NCBI GenBank assembly: GCA_012064385.1 | Contig: QRDG01000062.1 | Coordinates: forward strand, 1,976,353 to 2,040,352 | DNA length: 64,000 nucleotides | Direction of reading: 5' to 3' | From: Puccinellia tenuiflora | Taxonomy: Eukaryota > Streptophyta > Magnoliopsida > Poales > Poaceae | Part shown: positions 34,115-44,478 of the stretch, piece after piece | Numbering within the stretch: the stretch's first letter is position 1 | Layout: the number at the start of each line of letters is the position of its first letter | Made by a program: the position numbers and the translations under genes | The notes under the pieces: generated by a model | What the model saw: the letters and a program-made list of their open reading frames with translations, nothing else | Databases searched by the model: none | Told to the model about the DNA's origin: nothing

Positions 34115-35679
34115 TGATACGTCTCCGACATATCTATAATTTTTGATGTTCCATTCTTGATTATATATTAGTGCCACATGTTTTTACAATGTTTTTATAC
34201 CATTTTGACATGATTTATGGAACTAACCTATTAACAAGATGCCCAGTGTCAGTTCCTGTTTTCTGCTGTCTTTTTATTTCAGAAAAGTTGTTCTCTGAAG
34301 TTTCTCGGATTGCTCTCATAATTTACGGAAATTATTTTCAATATGAAATGAAGACGAAACCCGAAGGACAGCTAGAGGGGAGGCACAGGGGCTCCAGACG
34401 CCACCTGGCTGTGCCCCCCTCTGGCCGTGCGTGGGGCCCACCCGGGGCCCCTGTCCATCGCCTCGCGCCGCCCCTTCGCCTATAAATTCTCCTCTGACCT
34501 AAAAACAGAGGAGGCGCGATCATAATCTCCAGAATACGTCCGAGGCCGCCGACATCTCAAAACCTAGTTCGGGAGGGTTCAGAATCTCTTCCCGGCACCC
34601 TGTCGGAGAGGGGAATCGACGCCGGAGGCATCTACACCACCATGCCTGCCTCCGGAGTGATGCGTGAGTAGTCCACCACGGGACTACGGGTCCATAGCAG
34701 TAGCTAGATGGATGTCTCTCCTCCTTGTACTCCATTGTTTAGATCTTTTGAGCTGCCTATCATGATCAAGATTATCTATTTGTAACTGCTACATGATTGT
34801 GTTTGTATGGATCTAATGAATTGTGAAAGTCATTACTTTTGTTCAGTTATGTGTTTCATCTATGATCTTGCATGCTCTCCGATGCTAGTGGTTGCTTTGA
34901 CCAAGTAATTGTTAGTGTTGTATGAGGGAGTATTTATGCTAGATAGTGGGTTCATGCCTCTTTTTGTCTGAGTTCGGTGACAGGAACGGTTAAGGCTAGA
35001 GATGTGCTGTTGCCACTAGGGAGAAAACAGCGGTGTGAATTCTTCGTGTTATCTACATTGCTTACATTATGCACTTTGCTTATTATAATGATCTGTTGCT
35101 TGCAACTTAATACTTTTGGGTGACATGCTGCATAGCGATCCCAGAGTGGATTATTAGTCATAGATGTAGTTGGATGACGGTCTATGTATTTTGACGTAAT
35201 GCCCATATTAGATGAAGCGGTGAACTATTGTTTTATGATAGCTTTGTTGTGCGCCTATAATTATGTCAATTGCCATGCTGTAATTTATTTACCCATCATG
35301 TATATCTTTTGGAGAGACACCTCTAGTGAACTGTGCACCCCGGTCCTATTTTTCTACATTGCTTACAACCGTCTTCATTGCTTTTCATCATCATTTGCTC
35401 TATGGTCATATTTCATCCTCATCATATTTTACATCCACACATTTAATTCTTTGTGTTTGGCAAGCCGGAGAGATTGACAGCCTCTCTGTTTTGTTGGGGC
35501 AAAGTTGTTTGTTGGTGATTGATTGCAGGTCCACGTCAATAATCGAGAAACGGCGCTATTGACACCTTGCTAAGCCTTCTCCAAGTCCTACTGGTTTGAC
35601 AACCTTGGTTTTGTTATCATGGGAAAATTTCCGCTACGCTGCTTCATACCTGCCTCTTGGGATCTCCCAACAGCAGTCA
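34115..35679 (+). mobile_element. 5' LTR of a Sabrina-like Athila (Gypsy) element
   Basis: Begins TGATACGTCTCCGACATATC and shares 'aactaacctattaacaagatg' (21 nt, split: aactaacctattaac / aagatg) with the truncated 3' LTR near 39691. A TATA-like CCTATAAATTC lies near 34479. A PBS TGGCGCCGTTGCCGGGG at 35693-35709 follows the LTR, the hallmark of Athila-lineage elements. The exact 3' end (here 35679, CA) is approximate. The left flank TCTGC is the candidate TSD; its partner is missing because the 3' LTR is truncated. Confidence 0.75.
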
Positions 35680-35882
35680 GCAAGACGTTTTCTGGCGCCG
35701 TTGCCGGGGACTTGGAAGCTCCAGCTAGGGGAATTTCACACATCCTTTCACTTTACTTTGTTATTGTCTTGCCTATTATTTTTTTGTTAGCCTTGTTTTG
35801 TATTTTGTTTACTTTAAAACTGAAAAACACAAAAAAATTAAAAATTCCAGCACCTAGTTTATTTCGGTTTTGTCCTGTTATT

Positions 35883-36368
35883 ATGTCTTGTTCTTTACTT
35901 GCTATCAATGGTTACTTTCTTGAGACTAGATCTTATTGGCAAGGTGGGCTCACGGAGGAACAACAAAATTATTATAAGGAATACCGCTTGTGTGAAAAAG
36001 GAAAACACTTATGGGCACAAATAAATAAATTGAATAGTCTTGCTGAGAACTTTTGCTCTACTTATGATGAATCCTGGTGCCTTAATGAATCTTTTTGCTG
36101 TAGGAGGCATAAACACCTCCCTTTCCAATGTGATTATAATGATAATGAAACATTGGCTTCTTATGCTAAAGGAAACTATGATTTTGATAATCTTAAACAA
36201 ATTGAAGAATTTGTTGCATTTATGGGTGCCTATGAAATTACTTCTATGCTTAAAGATATTGATGATGCTTCTTACAAATCTGAAAATTTTGTTATACTTG
36301 GGTATTGCCTTGAGTATTACAATGATAATCCTTATATTACCGAATTTCTTGGGAGAACTTATCCTTAA
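35883..36368 (+). CDS. Element-encoded ORF A of the Sabrina-like retroelement (unknown function)
   Basis: An open frame of 161 codons from the ATG at 35883 (MSCSLLAINGYFLETRSYWQ) to the stop at 36366-36368. It carries a GGLTEEQQNYYKEY segment and is rich in Tyr, Asn and Glu. I recognise it only as the kind of ORF found downstream of the PBS in non-autonomous Athila relatives. It is not a gag with zinc knuckles nor an enzyme that I can identify. The frame is also open upstream to 35619, overlapping the LTR end and PBS, so the start is a guess. Confidence 0.4.
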   Translation: MSCSLLAINGYFLETRSYWQGGLTEEQQNYYKEYRLCEKGKHLWAQINKLNSLAENFCSTYDESWCLNESFCCRRHKHLPFQCDYNDNETLASYAKGNYDFDNLKQIEEFVAFMGAYEITSMLKDIDDASYKSENFVILGYCLEYYNDNPYITEFLGRTYP

Positions 36369-36577
36369 AAGAAGAGACTAATGCCTTGCAGGAAATCATG
36401 GAAGAAGAAATTGCTGAAACTAGCTCATTGGATGAAAAAGAGGAAGAGAGTGACAAATAAAAGGAGGAAGAATGGATTAGCCACCCATGCCTACCTTCTA
36501 ATGAGAGTAACTCTTTAACTCTTACATTATTTGATTGCTCTCCATGCTTACCAAAGGAGGATGAATGTTATGTTCCT

Positions 36578-37069
36578 ATGGATTCTCTTGAAATATCTCT
36601 TTTTGAGGAAATTGATGCTTGCTACACTTATGACCACGATTCCCCTATTAAACATAACCCAAACGCAAAGAAACCAAAAGGAAACATGTTTAATAATGGG
36701 ATTGGAAAGGTCACGACTTCTGTTTATTTTGATCATACTATTTTGGAGCTTAATAAAAATTGTGTGTTTGTAGATCATGAAAAGTATGCTTTATTTGATA
36801 ATTATATTATTGAGTTTGTTCATGATGCTACTGGAAATTACTATGAGAGAGGAAAATATGGTTATAGAATTTTTCATGTCACTAAAATACCTCTCTTTGC
36901 GTTGAAAATTTTGAAACTGATCTTGTTCTACATTCCTATGCTTGATACTTTGTTCTTCATGGATTTATTTGTTTACAAGATTCCTATGCATAGGAAGAGC
37001 GTTAGACTTAAATATGTTTCATATTTGCTTCTTGATGCTCTCTTTGTGTTTCAACTCTTATTCTTATGA
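36578..37069 (+). CDS. Element-encoded ORF B of the Sabrina-like retroelement (unknown function)
   Basis: 163 codons beginning MDSLEISLFEEIDACYTYDH. A Lys/Asn-rich middle (NPNAKKPKGNMF) leads into a C-terminal third with two hydrophobic segments (about residues 112-135 and 145-163), which could be membrane-spanning. The reading frame between ORF A and ORF B (36369-36577) is broken by stops, so the two may derive from one longer ORF. No catalytic motif is visible. An envelope-like role has been suggested for 3' ORFs of Athila elements, but nothing here proves it. Confidence 0.35.
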   Translation: MDSLEISLFEEIDACYTYDHDSPIKHNPNAKKPKGNMFNNGIGKVTTSVYFDHTILELNKNCVFVDHEKYALFDNYIIEFVHDATGNYYERGKYGYRIFHVTKIPLFALKILKLILFYIPMLDTLFFMDLFVYKIPMHRKSVRLKYVSYLLLDALFVFQLLFL

Positions 37070-39594
37070 GAGCATCATTAAAATTATCAAGCCTAGCTAA
37101 AAGGCATTAAAGAAAAGTGCTTATGGGAGGCAACCCATTTTATTTTTACCTACAGTTTTATTTAAGTTTTGGGTGATGTTACTTCTGTAACAACTCCCTT
37201 GTATCTTTTTTTTTGGTTTTTGGTGCCAAGAATAGCCTCTACAGAGAGGAAGACTAATTTGTGAGTTTGCTGTCCAGAAATAGATTTCTGTTCTTCACTG
37301 TTCGAAAATCCAAAAATTCACAGAACGTCATATGTGGCTGAATTTTTTTGACATCAAGCATCAAGGTTTTTTTCTACCTTTTTATAGTTTTAAGTTTTCT
37401 TATTTGAGATCCAGAAGTGACTCGAAAAAATTCATCTTTATAATCTGTTCTGTTTTTGACAGATTCTGTCATCAGTTTTGCATTTCTTCTTTCGCGGGCA
37501 AAGTGAAGCTTTTTCAAAGCTAGAGCTTTACTTAGACCTTTGTGACAGTAGCTAATGTTGTAAAAAATGAGTTCTTGATATGTGCTTTCGAACTGAAGGA
37601 AGATATTGTTTTTGTGGACTAACCCCTTAATGAAGTTGCTATAAATTTTGTGTGAAGGAAGTTTTCAAGTATCCAAATGCGAGGTGATGAAAGAAGATCG
37701 AGAAGGAACAAAAGTCTAAGCTTGGGGAGGCTCCCCATGGACCCTCCTCTGAAATATTCAAAAAGTTAGAAGCATCTAAGCTTGGGGATGCCCAAGCCAT
37801 CCCCTTCTTCATCAACAATCATCGGTTTCTCTCATGATACTATATTTTTATTCCTTTACACATTATGCGCTGTTCTTGGAGCGTCGATTTGTTTTTACTT
37901 TTAGTTTGTTTATGTTAGTTTTCTGGTCCTTGCAATAATTTGGATCCATGCATGCTTGTTTGGGAGAGAGACACGCTCCGTTTTTTCATTATACACTCAT
38001 GTGCTTCACTTATATGTGTTGAGTGTTTAGCCTTTGTCATTTATGCTTTTAGCTCTTGTTTTCAAGCATCTCTAGTTCAGAGATGTTAGCTTTTGTAGTT
38101 AGAAAGTTTTTCTCATGTCGCTTCACCCTTTTGTTTTGTTTCAAATAAGTTGATTGGTGTTTGGTTAAGTGAAAATTATCATGTAGGAAGTGTTAAAAGT
38201 GTTGCTTAATCTTGTAGACCATTGTCTTGAATCTTTGATACTTGTCAATTGTTTAGAGATATGAAGTATATTAATGCTTAAACTTGTGGGTCATCTAGTA
38301 AGAATAGATTAGTAAAGAATTACCATAAGGCTTTAAAATTGTGGTGCTTGTCCTGCTTGGTAGTTCTCAAAGTCTAGATATTCTTTTGCAAAGAGTTGGT
38401 TTGGCTAACAAGGTAGACGGTGTGAAGTCTAGTGGTTATGCATGATGTATATCTATAGTAATTCATTTAACCAAGTTGATGTTATGTGTTTGCTTGCTAT
38501 CCTGCTAAGCCCAAAAACTCTGTACTGAGAGGGAATACTTCTCGTGCATCCAACTCCCTGAGCCAAAAATCTTTGCCATTTGTGTCCATCATACCTACCT
38601 ACATGTGGTATTTCCCTGCCACTCCAAGTGAATTTCTCATGTGCTATGTTTAAAATATTCAAAATTCTCCTTTTTGTGCACCTGTTTTTAAGCTCATGAG
38701 GAAGCAGTAAGAAATTGGTTATAACTTGTGACAAGCAAGGCCATTTCCCCACTTTCACCCGGTGTTGATGGTTCACGTCCTCACTTGAATTAACCCGAGA
38801 TCGGCTTAAGCAAAATATAAATATAACTCACCATTCTCCTCCGCACAATGAAAATCTGAGAAATTAGCTCAAATATTGGTTAGTGGTGAAACAAAGGAGA
38901 AATAGGGATGTACTCGTTCCTCTAAAACCAGCCGCTCTCACAAGTCTAAAAGCCTTGCTTGTTATGGGGGACTGGCTACTTTCTTTGCTGTGAAGTCGTT
39001 GACGAAAGTATGCACGTCTCAAAACTGTTTTACTTCTCTCAAAAATCAAAAGCTCTAGCACATGATTAATCCCTGCTTCCCTCTGCGAAGGGCCTTTCTT
39101 TTACTTTTATGTTGAGTCAGTCTTCCTCCTCCTTCTAAACTCCTCAAACCATCACTTGGTATCAACTTTGATTCATGTTTTACTTCATGTTATCTTTGTG
39201 TCTAACTATGAAAACTTTGTATTGACTTTATTTTGAGATAAACAAGTTGCAAGTTGAAACTTTTGCTGAAAACTTAAATCTTCCTTTGTGGTGGCCAGGC
39301 TCCTTTGTTGAATCAATATTGCTTTGTGATTTATCAATCATTGTCAAGTGTTATGCTTTTAAATCTTCAAAGTGTTCTTTTCTAGTTACTTCTTGCTTAG
39401 ATGTTTTACCTAGTTAATCATTGTTTGTTTCATTCAATAAACCTTTGTTTTGGATCATTGCATTCAGTTCATATGCTTTACATGATTAGTTGATCATGAT
39501 TGTGAATGGTAGCATGTCACTTCAAAAATTATTTTATTATCACTTACCTATTCGACGGCGAGCAGGAGTTAAGCTCGGGGATGCTAATACGTCT

Positions 39595-39745
39595 CCGACG
39601 TATCTATAATTTTGATATTCCATGCTTGATTATATATCAGTGCCATATGTTTTTACAATGCTTTTATATCATTTTGACATGATTTATGAAACTAACCTAT
39701 TAACAAGATGCCCAGTGCCAGTTTCTGTTTTCTGCTATCTTTTTT
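39595..39745 (+). mobile_element. Truncated 3' LTR of the Sabrina-like element
   Basis: Starts TAATACGTCTCCGACGTATC (TAAT in place of TGAT) and follows the first ~155 bp of the 5' LTR with scattered substitutions until 'ctgctatcttttt'. There it breaks into unrelated sequence at 39746, so over 1.4 kb of this LTR is missing. Confidence 0.8.
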
Positions 39746-40304
39746 AGGATGATTTGCTTATTTGCATAAGCAATACTACCGTAATTTAACAGTTAAACAT
39801 TATGAAAAGCTTACACATGGTAGACGTTTCAGATTGTCAATGCACTCCTGAACAGAGAGAGAGACCGAGAGCTCCAAGCCTCCAAGCTGGACAAATGTAC
39901 TGCCAACAAGCATTAGCAAATGGGCGTTGCAAGAAGAAGCGAGTCTTCTCTTATATTAGCCAATCGTGGAAGTCTTGGAGTGCATGGCGCATGAAATATA
40001 TTGTCAATTGTTTTTGAAACAATTTAGACCATTACATGTTTTTAAGCACCAAATCTACAATACTTTAGAAAAATAAAATTCCACCGACGAATAATTGTTT
40101 TTCTCAAATTATTGGTTTTTAAGTACCAAATATGTTTTTTACTCTAGATGCAAAGTGTTCTTTTTGGTTATGAAAAGTTGGAGCCACGTTGTAGAAATCT
40201 CAATCGATTCATCAGTCGTTAGATTTTATACGAAGATTCGTACAAGTTTTATTGTCTGTTTTTTACACGGAGATTCGTATTCGACTGAGCTTTTGTTAGA
40301 TTAA
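39746..40304. other. Stretch of unknown origin between two LTR fragments
   Basis: AT-rich. An open frame at 39802-40017 (71 codons) includes CTPEQRERPRAPSL and a Lys/Arg cluster but no known domain. No TIR or poly-A is evident. Confidence 0.35.
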
Positions 40305-40735
40305 GTTTGTGTCATAATCTTGTCAATTGCCTAGCTGTAATTCGTTTACCCATCATATGAGTATTTTATTTTATGGAGAGACACTACTTGTGAACGCATG
40401 GCCCTTGGTCCATATTTTTTTATTGATTACAACACCGTTTACTTGCTTCTCATAATTATTTTCTCGGTGGCCGTTTCCATATTTCAATCCACTACATTAT
40501 ACATTTAACCGTTTTGTTTTCAGTAGATTGGGAAGATTGACAATCTTCCTGCCGTTGAGGGCAAAGTAATCGTTTGGGTGTTTGCAGGTCCATATTCGTT
40601 GACGGTTAAGAGCCAAAGATCATCAACGTGCATCTCATTGTTGATTTCAAAGTTCTAGGTTCGATTTAACCTTGGTTCTTTACCGAGGAAAAACTGCTAC
40701 TTGCTATATCCACGCCTTCGCTTGGGGTACCACGA
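40305..40735 (+). mobile_element. 3' part of a second Athila-type LTR
   Basis: Collinear with 35250-35660 of the Sabrina-like 5' LTR: 'tttacccatcat', 'ggagagacac', 'agattgacaatctt(cctg)', 'aaccttggtt' occur in the same order. Divergence is far higher than between that element's own LTRs, so this is a relative, not the missing half of the truncated LTR. No PBS follows, so it is a fragment. Confidence 0.55.
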
Positions 40736-40825
40736 ACGCTATCATTATCACCAATCATGCAGCACATCTGATATGAAAAAGTTTACCTCCACAAGTCAAC
40801 ATGTTTTTCTCTTTCAGATTGTCCA

Positions 40826-41161
40826 TCATTGAACCATTGACTGATGCTTATTCAATGTAATGCTGCATATTTTATCTTCAATATTCCAATACTGCAAACT
40901 CTTTAACATTACATTGTACATCCGAAAGCCACTATGTGGCATTTCCATTATACAAAATCTGAGTATCCTTTTCTGCATCTTCCATGTTTTGTCAATGAAA
41001 TGACTGGTCACACATAAGTAGCCAAGCCTCTCATTCGACGTCCACATGTCAGTAGTCTGTGAGCACCACAGTTCTTCAATATTTCTCGTAAGTTTGAATA
41101 AATAGCAGTACTTGTATCCCAGCAAAGCATCAAGTAGCAAGTGAATAGACATAACTATCAA
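40826..41161 (-). pseudogene. hAT (RICESLEEPER/DAYSLEEPER-type) transposase fragment
   Basis: Minus-strand translation contains the hAT core motifs CSQTTDMWTSNERLGYLCVT, SHFIDKTWKMQKRIL and EDKICSITL, collinear with grass RICESLEEPER-like transposases around the first catalytic Asp (DMWTS). Only about 100 of some 700 residues remain; the BED zinc finger, the remaining catalytic residues and the dimerisation domain are absent. It ends in non-homologous sequence after ITLN. Confidence 0.75.
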
Positions 41162-41174
41162 GCAATAACAGAAG

Positions 41175-41835
41175 TTACCATTTTTTCTTTAATTCCTTTA
41201 CGGTGTCCTTGTTCTTTCGCCTCAATTCTTCTATGCTATCCCAATGCTCATCAAGTCTTTTCCTCTTCCTCTTCTTCTCATCCCTCCTCTCTTTCTTGGT
41301 TCCACCACCTTCATCTGCGATTGTCGGCAAAGGGGAGTCCTCTTTATCTTGAAGAATGCACTCGCCAATCTCAACCTTGTGACAAGTGCACTCAAACACC
41401 ACTCCCGGATACATCAAATCCCCTTCCTTGAGACAACAAGCATCAATGATTGTTTCTTTGTCGTCGAGGAGGATGGCACGGTTCGTCTCGGCATCAAGGA
41501 GGATTGAAACCTTGTAGAGCGTCTTATCACGTTTGTCAAACAAGACAGAGTAATACGCATGCCACCTCGACGGACAAGAGACCTCGCTTGCTATCTCCTC
41601 TGCATTAACATGCACCTGTGTCTTCTCAGCACCATCCAGCTGCTCTTTCTTGATTTTCGCAAGTTCAGTTCTCTTCCTTTTTTTCGATTTCTTGATCTTT
41701 AACTGCACCTTTTTTGAGGCATCCTCCTCTGCAACACCCAACAAATGTGCTGCGTCAATTGGTAGACGGGGATCATCTGTGTCAACCAACTGCTGCAGGT
41801 CTAGTCCACCCAATTTGCTTGCAGAGGAGGCAATC
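41175..41835 (-). CDS. Lysine-rich protein with a possible DUF2439/ZGRF1-N-like segment
   Basis: The minus strand has a 212-codon open frame from the ATG at 41813 to a stop at 41175. It is open up to a good acceptor (TTTTGTTGTAG) ending at 41836, so this could be an internal or last exon starting at 41835. The N-terminal third has basic clusters (KIKKSKKRKR), the middle reads WHAYYSVLFDKRDKTLYKVS and later LKEGDLMYPGVVFEC, and the C terminus is again basic (KKRKRKRLDEHW). The middle fits loosely the ZGRF1 N-terminal/DUF2439 pattern (a Y-x-V-L-[YF] strand, a ligand loop, then 'GD'); that is a weak, memory-based match. Nuclear localisation would fit the basic clusters. No upstream exon was identified in 41,900-42,340. 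It may be a gene fragment stranded between transposons. Confidence 0.4.
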
Positions 41836-42343
41836 TACAACAAAATTAACAATGAATTTATTAACTCAAGTAGTAGTGAAAATTAGTACAATCAATCATT
41901 CTGCCTGCACCGAGTTTGAACGAACGGGAATCATTCAAAGATAAAAGGTTTGTGCAGGGATGGCTGATGTGCTCCCCCTGCCGGGTGGTGCAGACTTCAG
42001 AGACAGGGTTTGAACGAGCAAACATATGCAAGCTGCGTAGTCCTGCGTGTGTATGCATTCAGTGTGTGCCCATCGATCAGACCATCATGCCCCAATCATG
42101 CACGCACGTCCAGCATTATTATTACTACTCAACAAGGTTGAAAATCTGTGGCCTGAGTACAAATACCAAAACACTTTTGCCTTTGGAGGAAATTAATCAG
42201 AGAATTAGTACATCACAGCATCCTATATTCCTATACTAATATGTTGATTAGGGAAGCCATTCCAACAAAATGACCTCAGACCAATGACCTCAGACCAAAA
42301 CATCTCGATCAACCAAATCCTAAATTTTCTAACCTTGCATCAT
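41836..42343. other. Stretch without an identified gene
   Basis: Would hold the upstream exons of the lysine-rich ORF if it is a real gene. I see no convincing donor/acceptor pair or domain. Open frames on both strands are under 110 codons with no recognisable motif. Confidence 0.3.
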
Positions 42344-42979
42344 AAGAGCATCTCCAGTCGCGGCACCAATAGAGCGTCTGGATTAGCGTCCGGACGAGCT
42401 CTATTGGCGCCACGCGGATAAAATTGTGTCTATTGGAGCCGTCGCTCCCCAGTCGCGGCGCCAATAGGAAGAATCAAACATTTTGAAATTAGATATATTT
42501 CGTCCAAATTTAGGAAATTTTACAAATTTGAACGAAATTTGAAAACTATTTAAATCTAAACCTAAATCTAGCAATAGCGGCGGTAGCGGTCGAAGACGGT
42601 GAAGTCCAGCAGCTCGTCCTTGACCATTGCGCCGTCGTCGGCCTCCCGATTCACCTCCTCCTCCTCCTTATCCTCGACGCGGCTGGGACCCGCCTCGTGG
42701 TCGTTGGTGGTGAGGTCGAGGAACAGCGCCCCGGTGATCTCCGTGTGGTCCCGCAGTGACCACGCGCAGGCCGCACGCTCGTCCAGCGGCAGGACGTCGT
42801 TGAGCGACTCTTGCAGCACGGCGGCGAGCCCGGGCAGTCGTTGTCGTCGGCGTCGGGGTGGAAGAGGCTCTCCTGGGCGGCGATGAGGTGATCATACTCC
42901 GTCTTCACCGTCTTCGGCAGCGGCGGAGGTGGAAGAGGACGTCGGCCGCCGCTGCTGTCGAGCTGTCCGGTCGGGGTGT
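42344..42979 (-). mobile_element. Fragment of a TIR-type DNA transposon with ORF remnant
   Basis: The left end GAGCATCTCCAGTCGCGGC is a common terminus of grass DNA transposons and recurs as a sub-terminal 'ccccagtcgcggcgccaata' at 42449-42468. A minus-strand open frame (42568-42819) ends AMVKDELLDFTVFDRY-x-RYC after an acidic EDKEEEEVNR stretch. From memory such ORF ends are abundant in Triticeae transposon annotation. The other end was lost where the LTR at 42980 begins. Confidence 0.5.
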
Positions 42980-44478
42980 TGATGACCCACAAGTATAGGG
43001 GATCTATCGTAGTCCTTTCGATAAGTAAGAGTGTCGAACCCAACGAGGAGCAGAAGGTGTTGACAAGTAGATTTCAGCAAGGTTTCACTGCAATCACTAA
43101 AAGAGAAATGTTTTTGGAGTTTTGATATAAAGAACAAGTAAATAAAAGAGTACTACAATAATTGCAACAAATAGCCCAATCCTTTTAAGCTCAAAGGACA
43201 GTCTGGTTGTGTTACTTATGATGATTAAAACGTTCTCGAGGACACATGGGAATTTCTGCCTAGCCAGTTTCATTGCACGCCGATGATTAACCTTCAATGT
43301 TTTGATAAAGTGATGTGTGGGTAGACCTATGCTAATGCACCGCCCTTACTTGGACAAATACATACTTGTGATTAAACTCCTTGCAAGCATCCACAACTAC
43401 AAGAAAGTAATTAAGATAAAAACCTAATCACAACCTTAAACTCCGAGATTCTACACTCCCTAGTGCACTAGTTCACAAATTGGGGTTTAGGTTTCTGTCA
43501 CTCCTGCAACCCTACCATAAGCAAACTAAATACATCATGCATTCGCCTAGGCCCTTTGAAAGGTGAAGTATCATGTAGTCGATGTTCATACGATACGACT
43601 AGAGGAATAACACCACAACATAAATCAGACCATTAAATATTACTCAACATTATGCAATTACTAGCAACTAGGCTTTCCCCATGTCCTCAAGAACCAAACG
43701 AACTACTCACAAGACATCATATAGATCATGATCAGATGTGATATGAATAAGGGTAACAATCTGATTGTAAAGATAATTCACCGATAAAACTCTCAAGCAT
43801 CAACTACAAGTGGTAATCAATACCCGGAATATGATTCCAATGAGCTAATAACAAAACAATGACGATTGCTACATCGGGATGAGATGGGACGGTGACGGTG
43901 ATGATGGTGCTGATGGTGTTGATGATGATCCCAATGATGCCTGGCGTGATGGCGATGACGATGGCGGCGATTCCCCCCTCTGGGAGGGAAATTCCCCGGC
44001 AGATTTCTCCCTGTCGGAGCTCTTCTTCTCTCTGTCTGGTTTCCGCCTCATGGAGGCGGCGGAAAAATTCCTTGTCGATACCCCCGACGTTTTTAGGTCA
44101 AGGGTCAATAATACGCCGAAGGGGAGACGGAGAGGGGCCACAGGGACCAGGGGCGGGCCCCTGCCACGGCCCTATGTGGGCCCGCGGCAGGGGGTCACCC
44201 TGCCCCCTGTTGCTCGCCTCTTCGCCCCCTTCTGGTTCCGTGACTTATTTACCTAAATATTATTCCCTGATTTTTTCTGGAATTTTTGGGGCTTCCGAAG
44301 TCAGGTGTCTTGACAGGTACTTTTCCAGCTGATTGCAGGCTCCGGTGGGTGCATCTCCAATAATTGTCAAACATGCAAAATGAGATAAAATAACATAAGT
44401 ATTGCATCATAATATGAAATATATCGATGAATAAAGATAAATTATGATGTAAAATAGTGATGCAAAATGGACGTATCA
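42980..44478 (-). mobile_element. 3' LTR of a minus-strand Athila-type Gypsy element (Fatima-like)
   Basis: On the minus strand the LTR runs from TGATACGTCCATTTTGCATC (starting at 44478) to ...CTTGTGGGTCATCA (42980), about 1.5 kb with TG/CA ends. A polypurine tract (minus TAAGCTTGGGGGAG) lies at 44479-44494, directly internal to it. With the pol relics to the right, this fixes the element as minus-oriented with its 3' LTR on the left. The 5' LTR is beyond the window. Confidence 0.8.

Larger units (their letters stand above)
35680..39594 (+). mobile_element. Internal region of the Sabrina-like Athila element (no pol)
   Basis: Contains the PBS at 35693-35709 and two element-specific open frames but no protease, reverse transcriptase, RNase H or integrase motif. 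The later part has the repeated 'aagcttggggaggctcccc' / 'taagcttggggatgcccaag' segments (37718-37798) and a long 3' untranslated stretch. The copy looks non-autonomous. Noncoding 38900-39090 has a near-exact counterpart, in the same orientation relative to its element, in the minus-strand Gypsy at 45000-45170. Confidence 0.65.
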
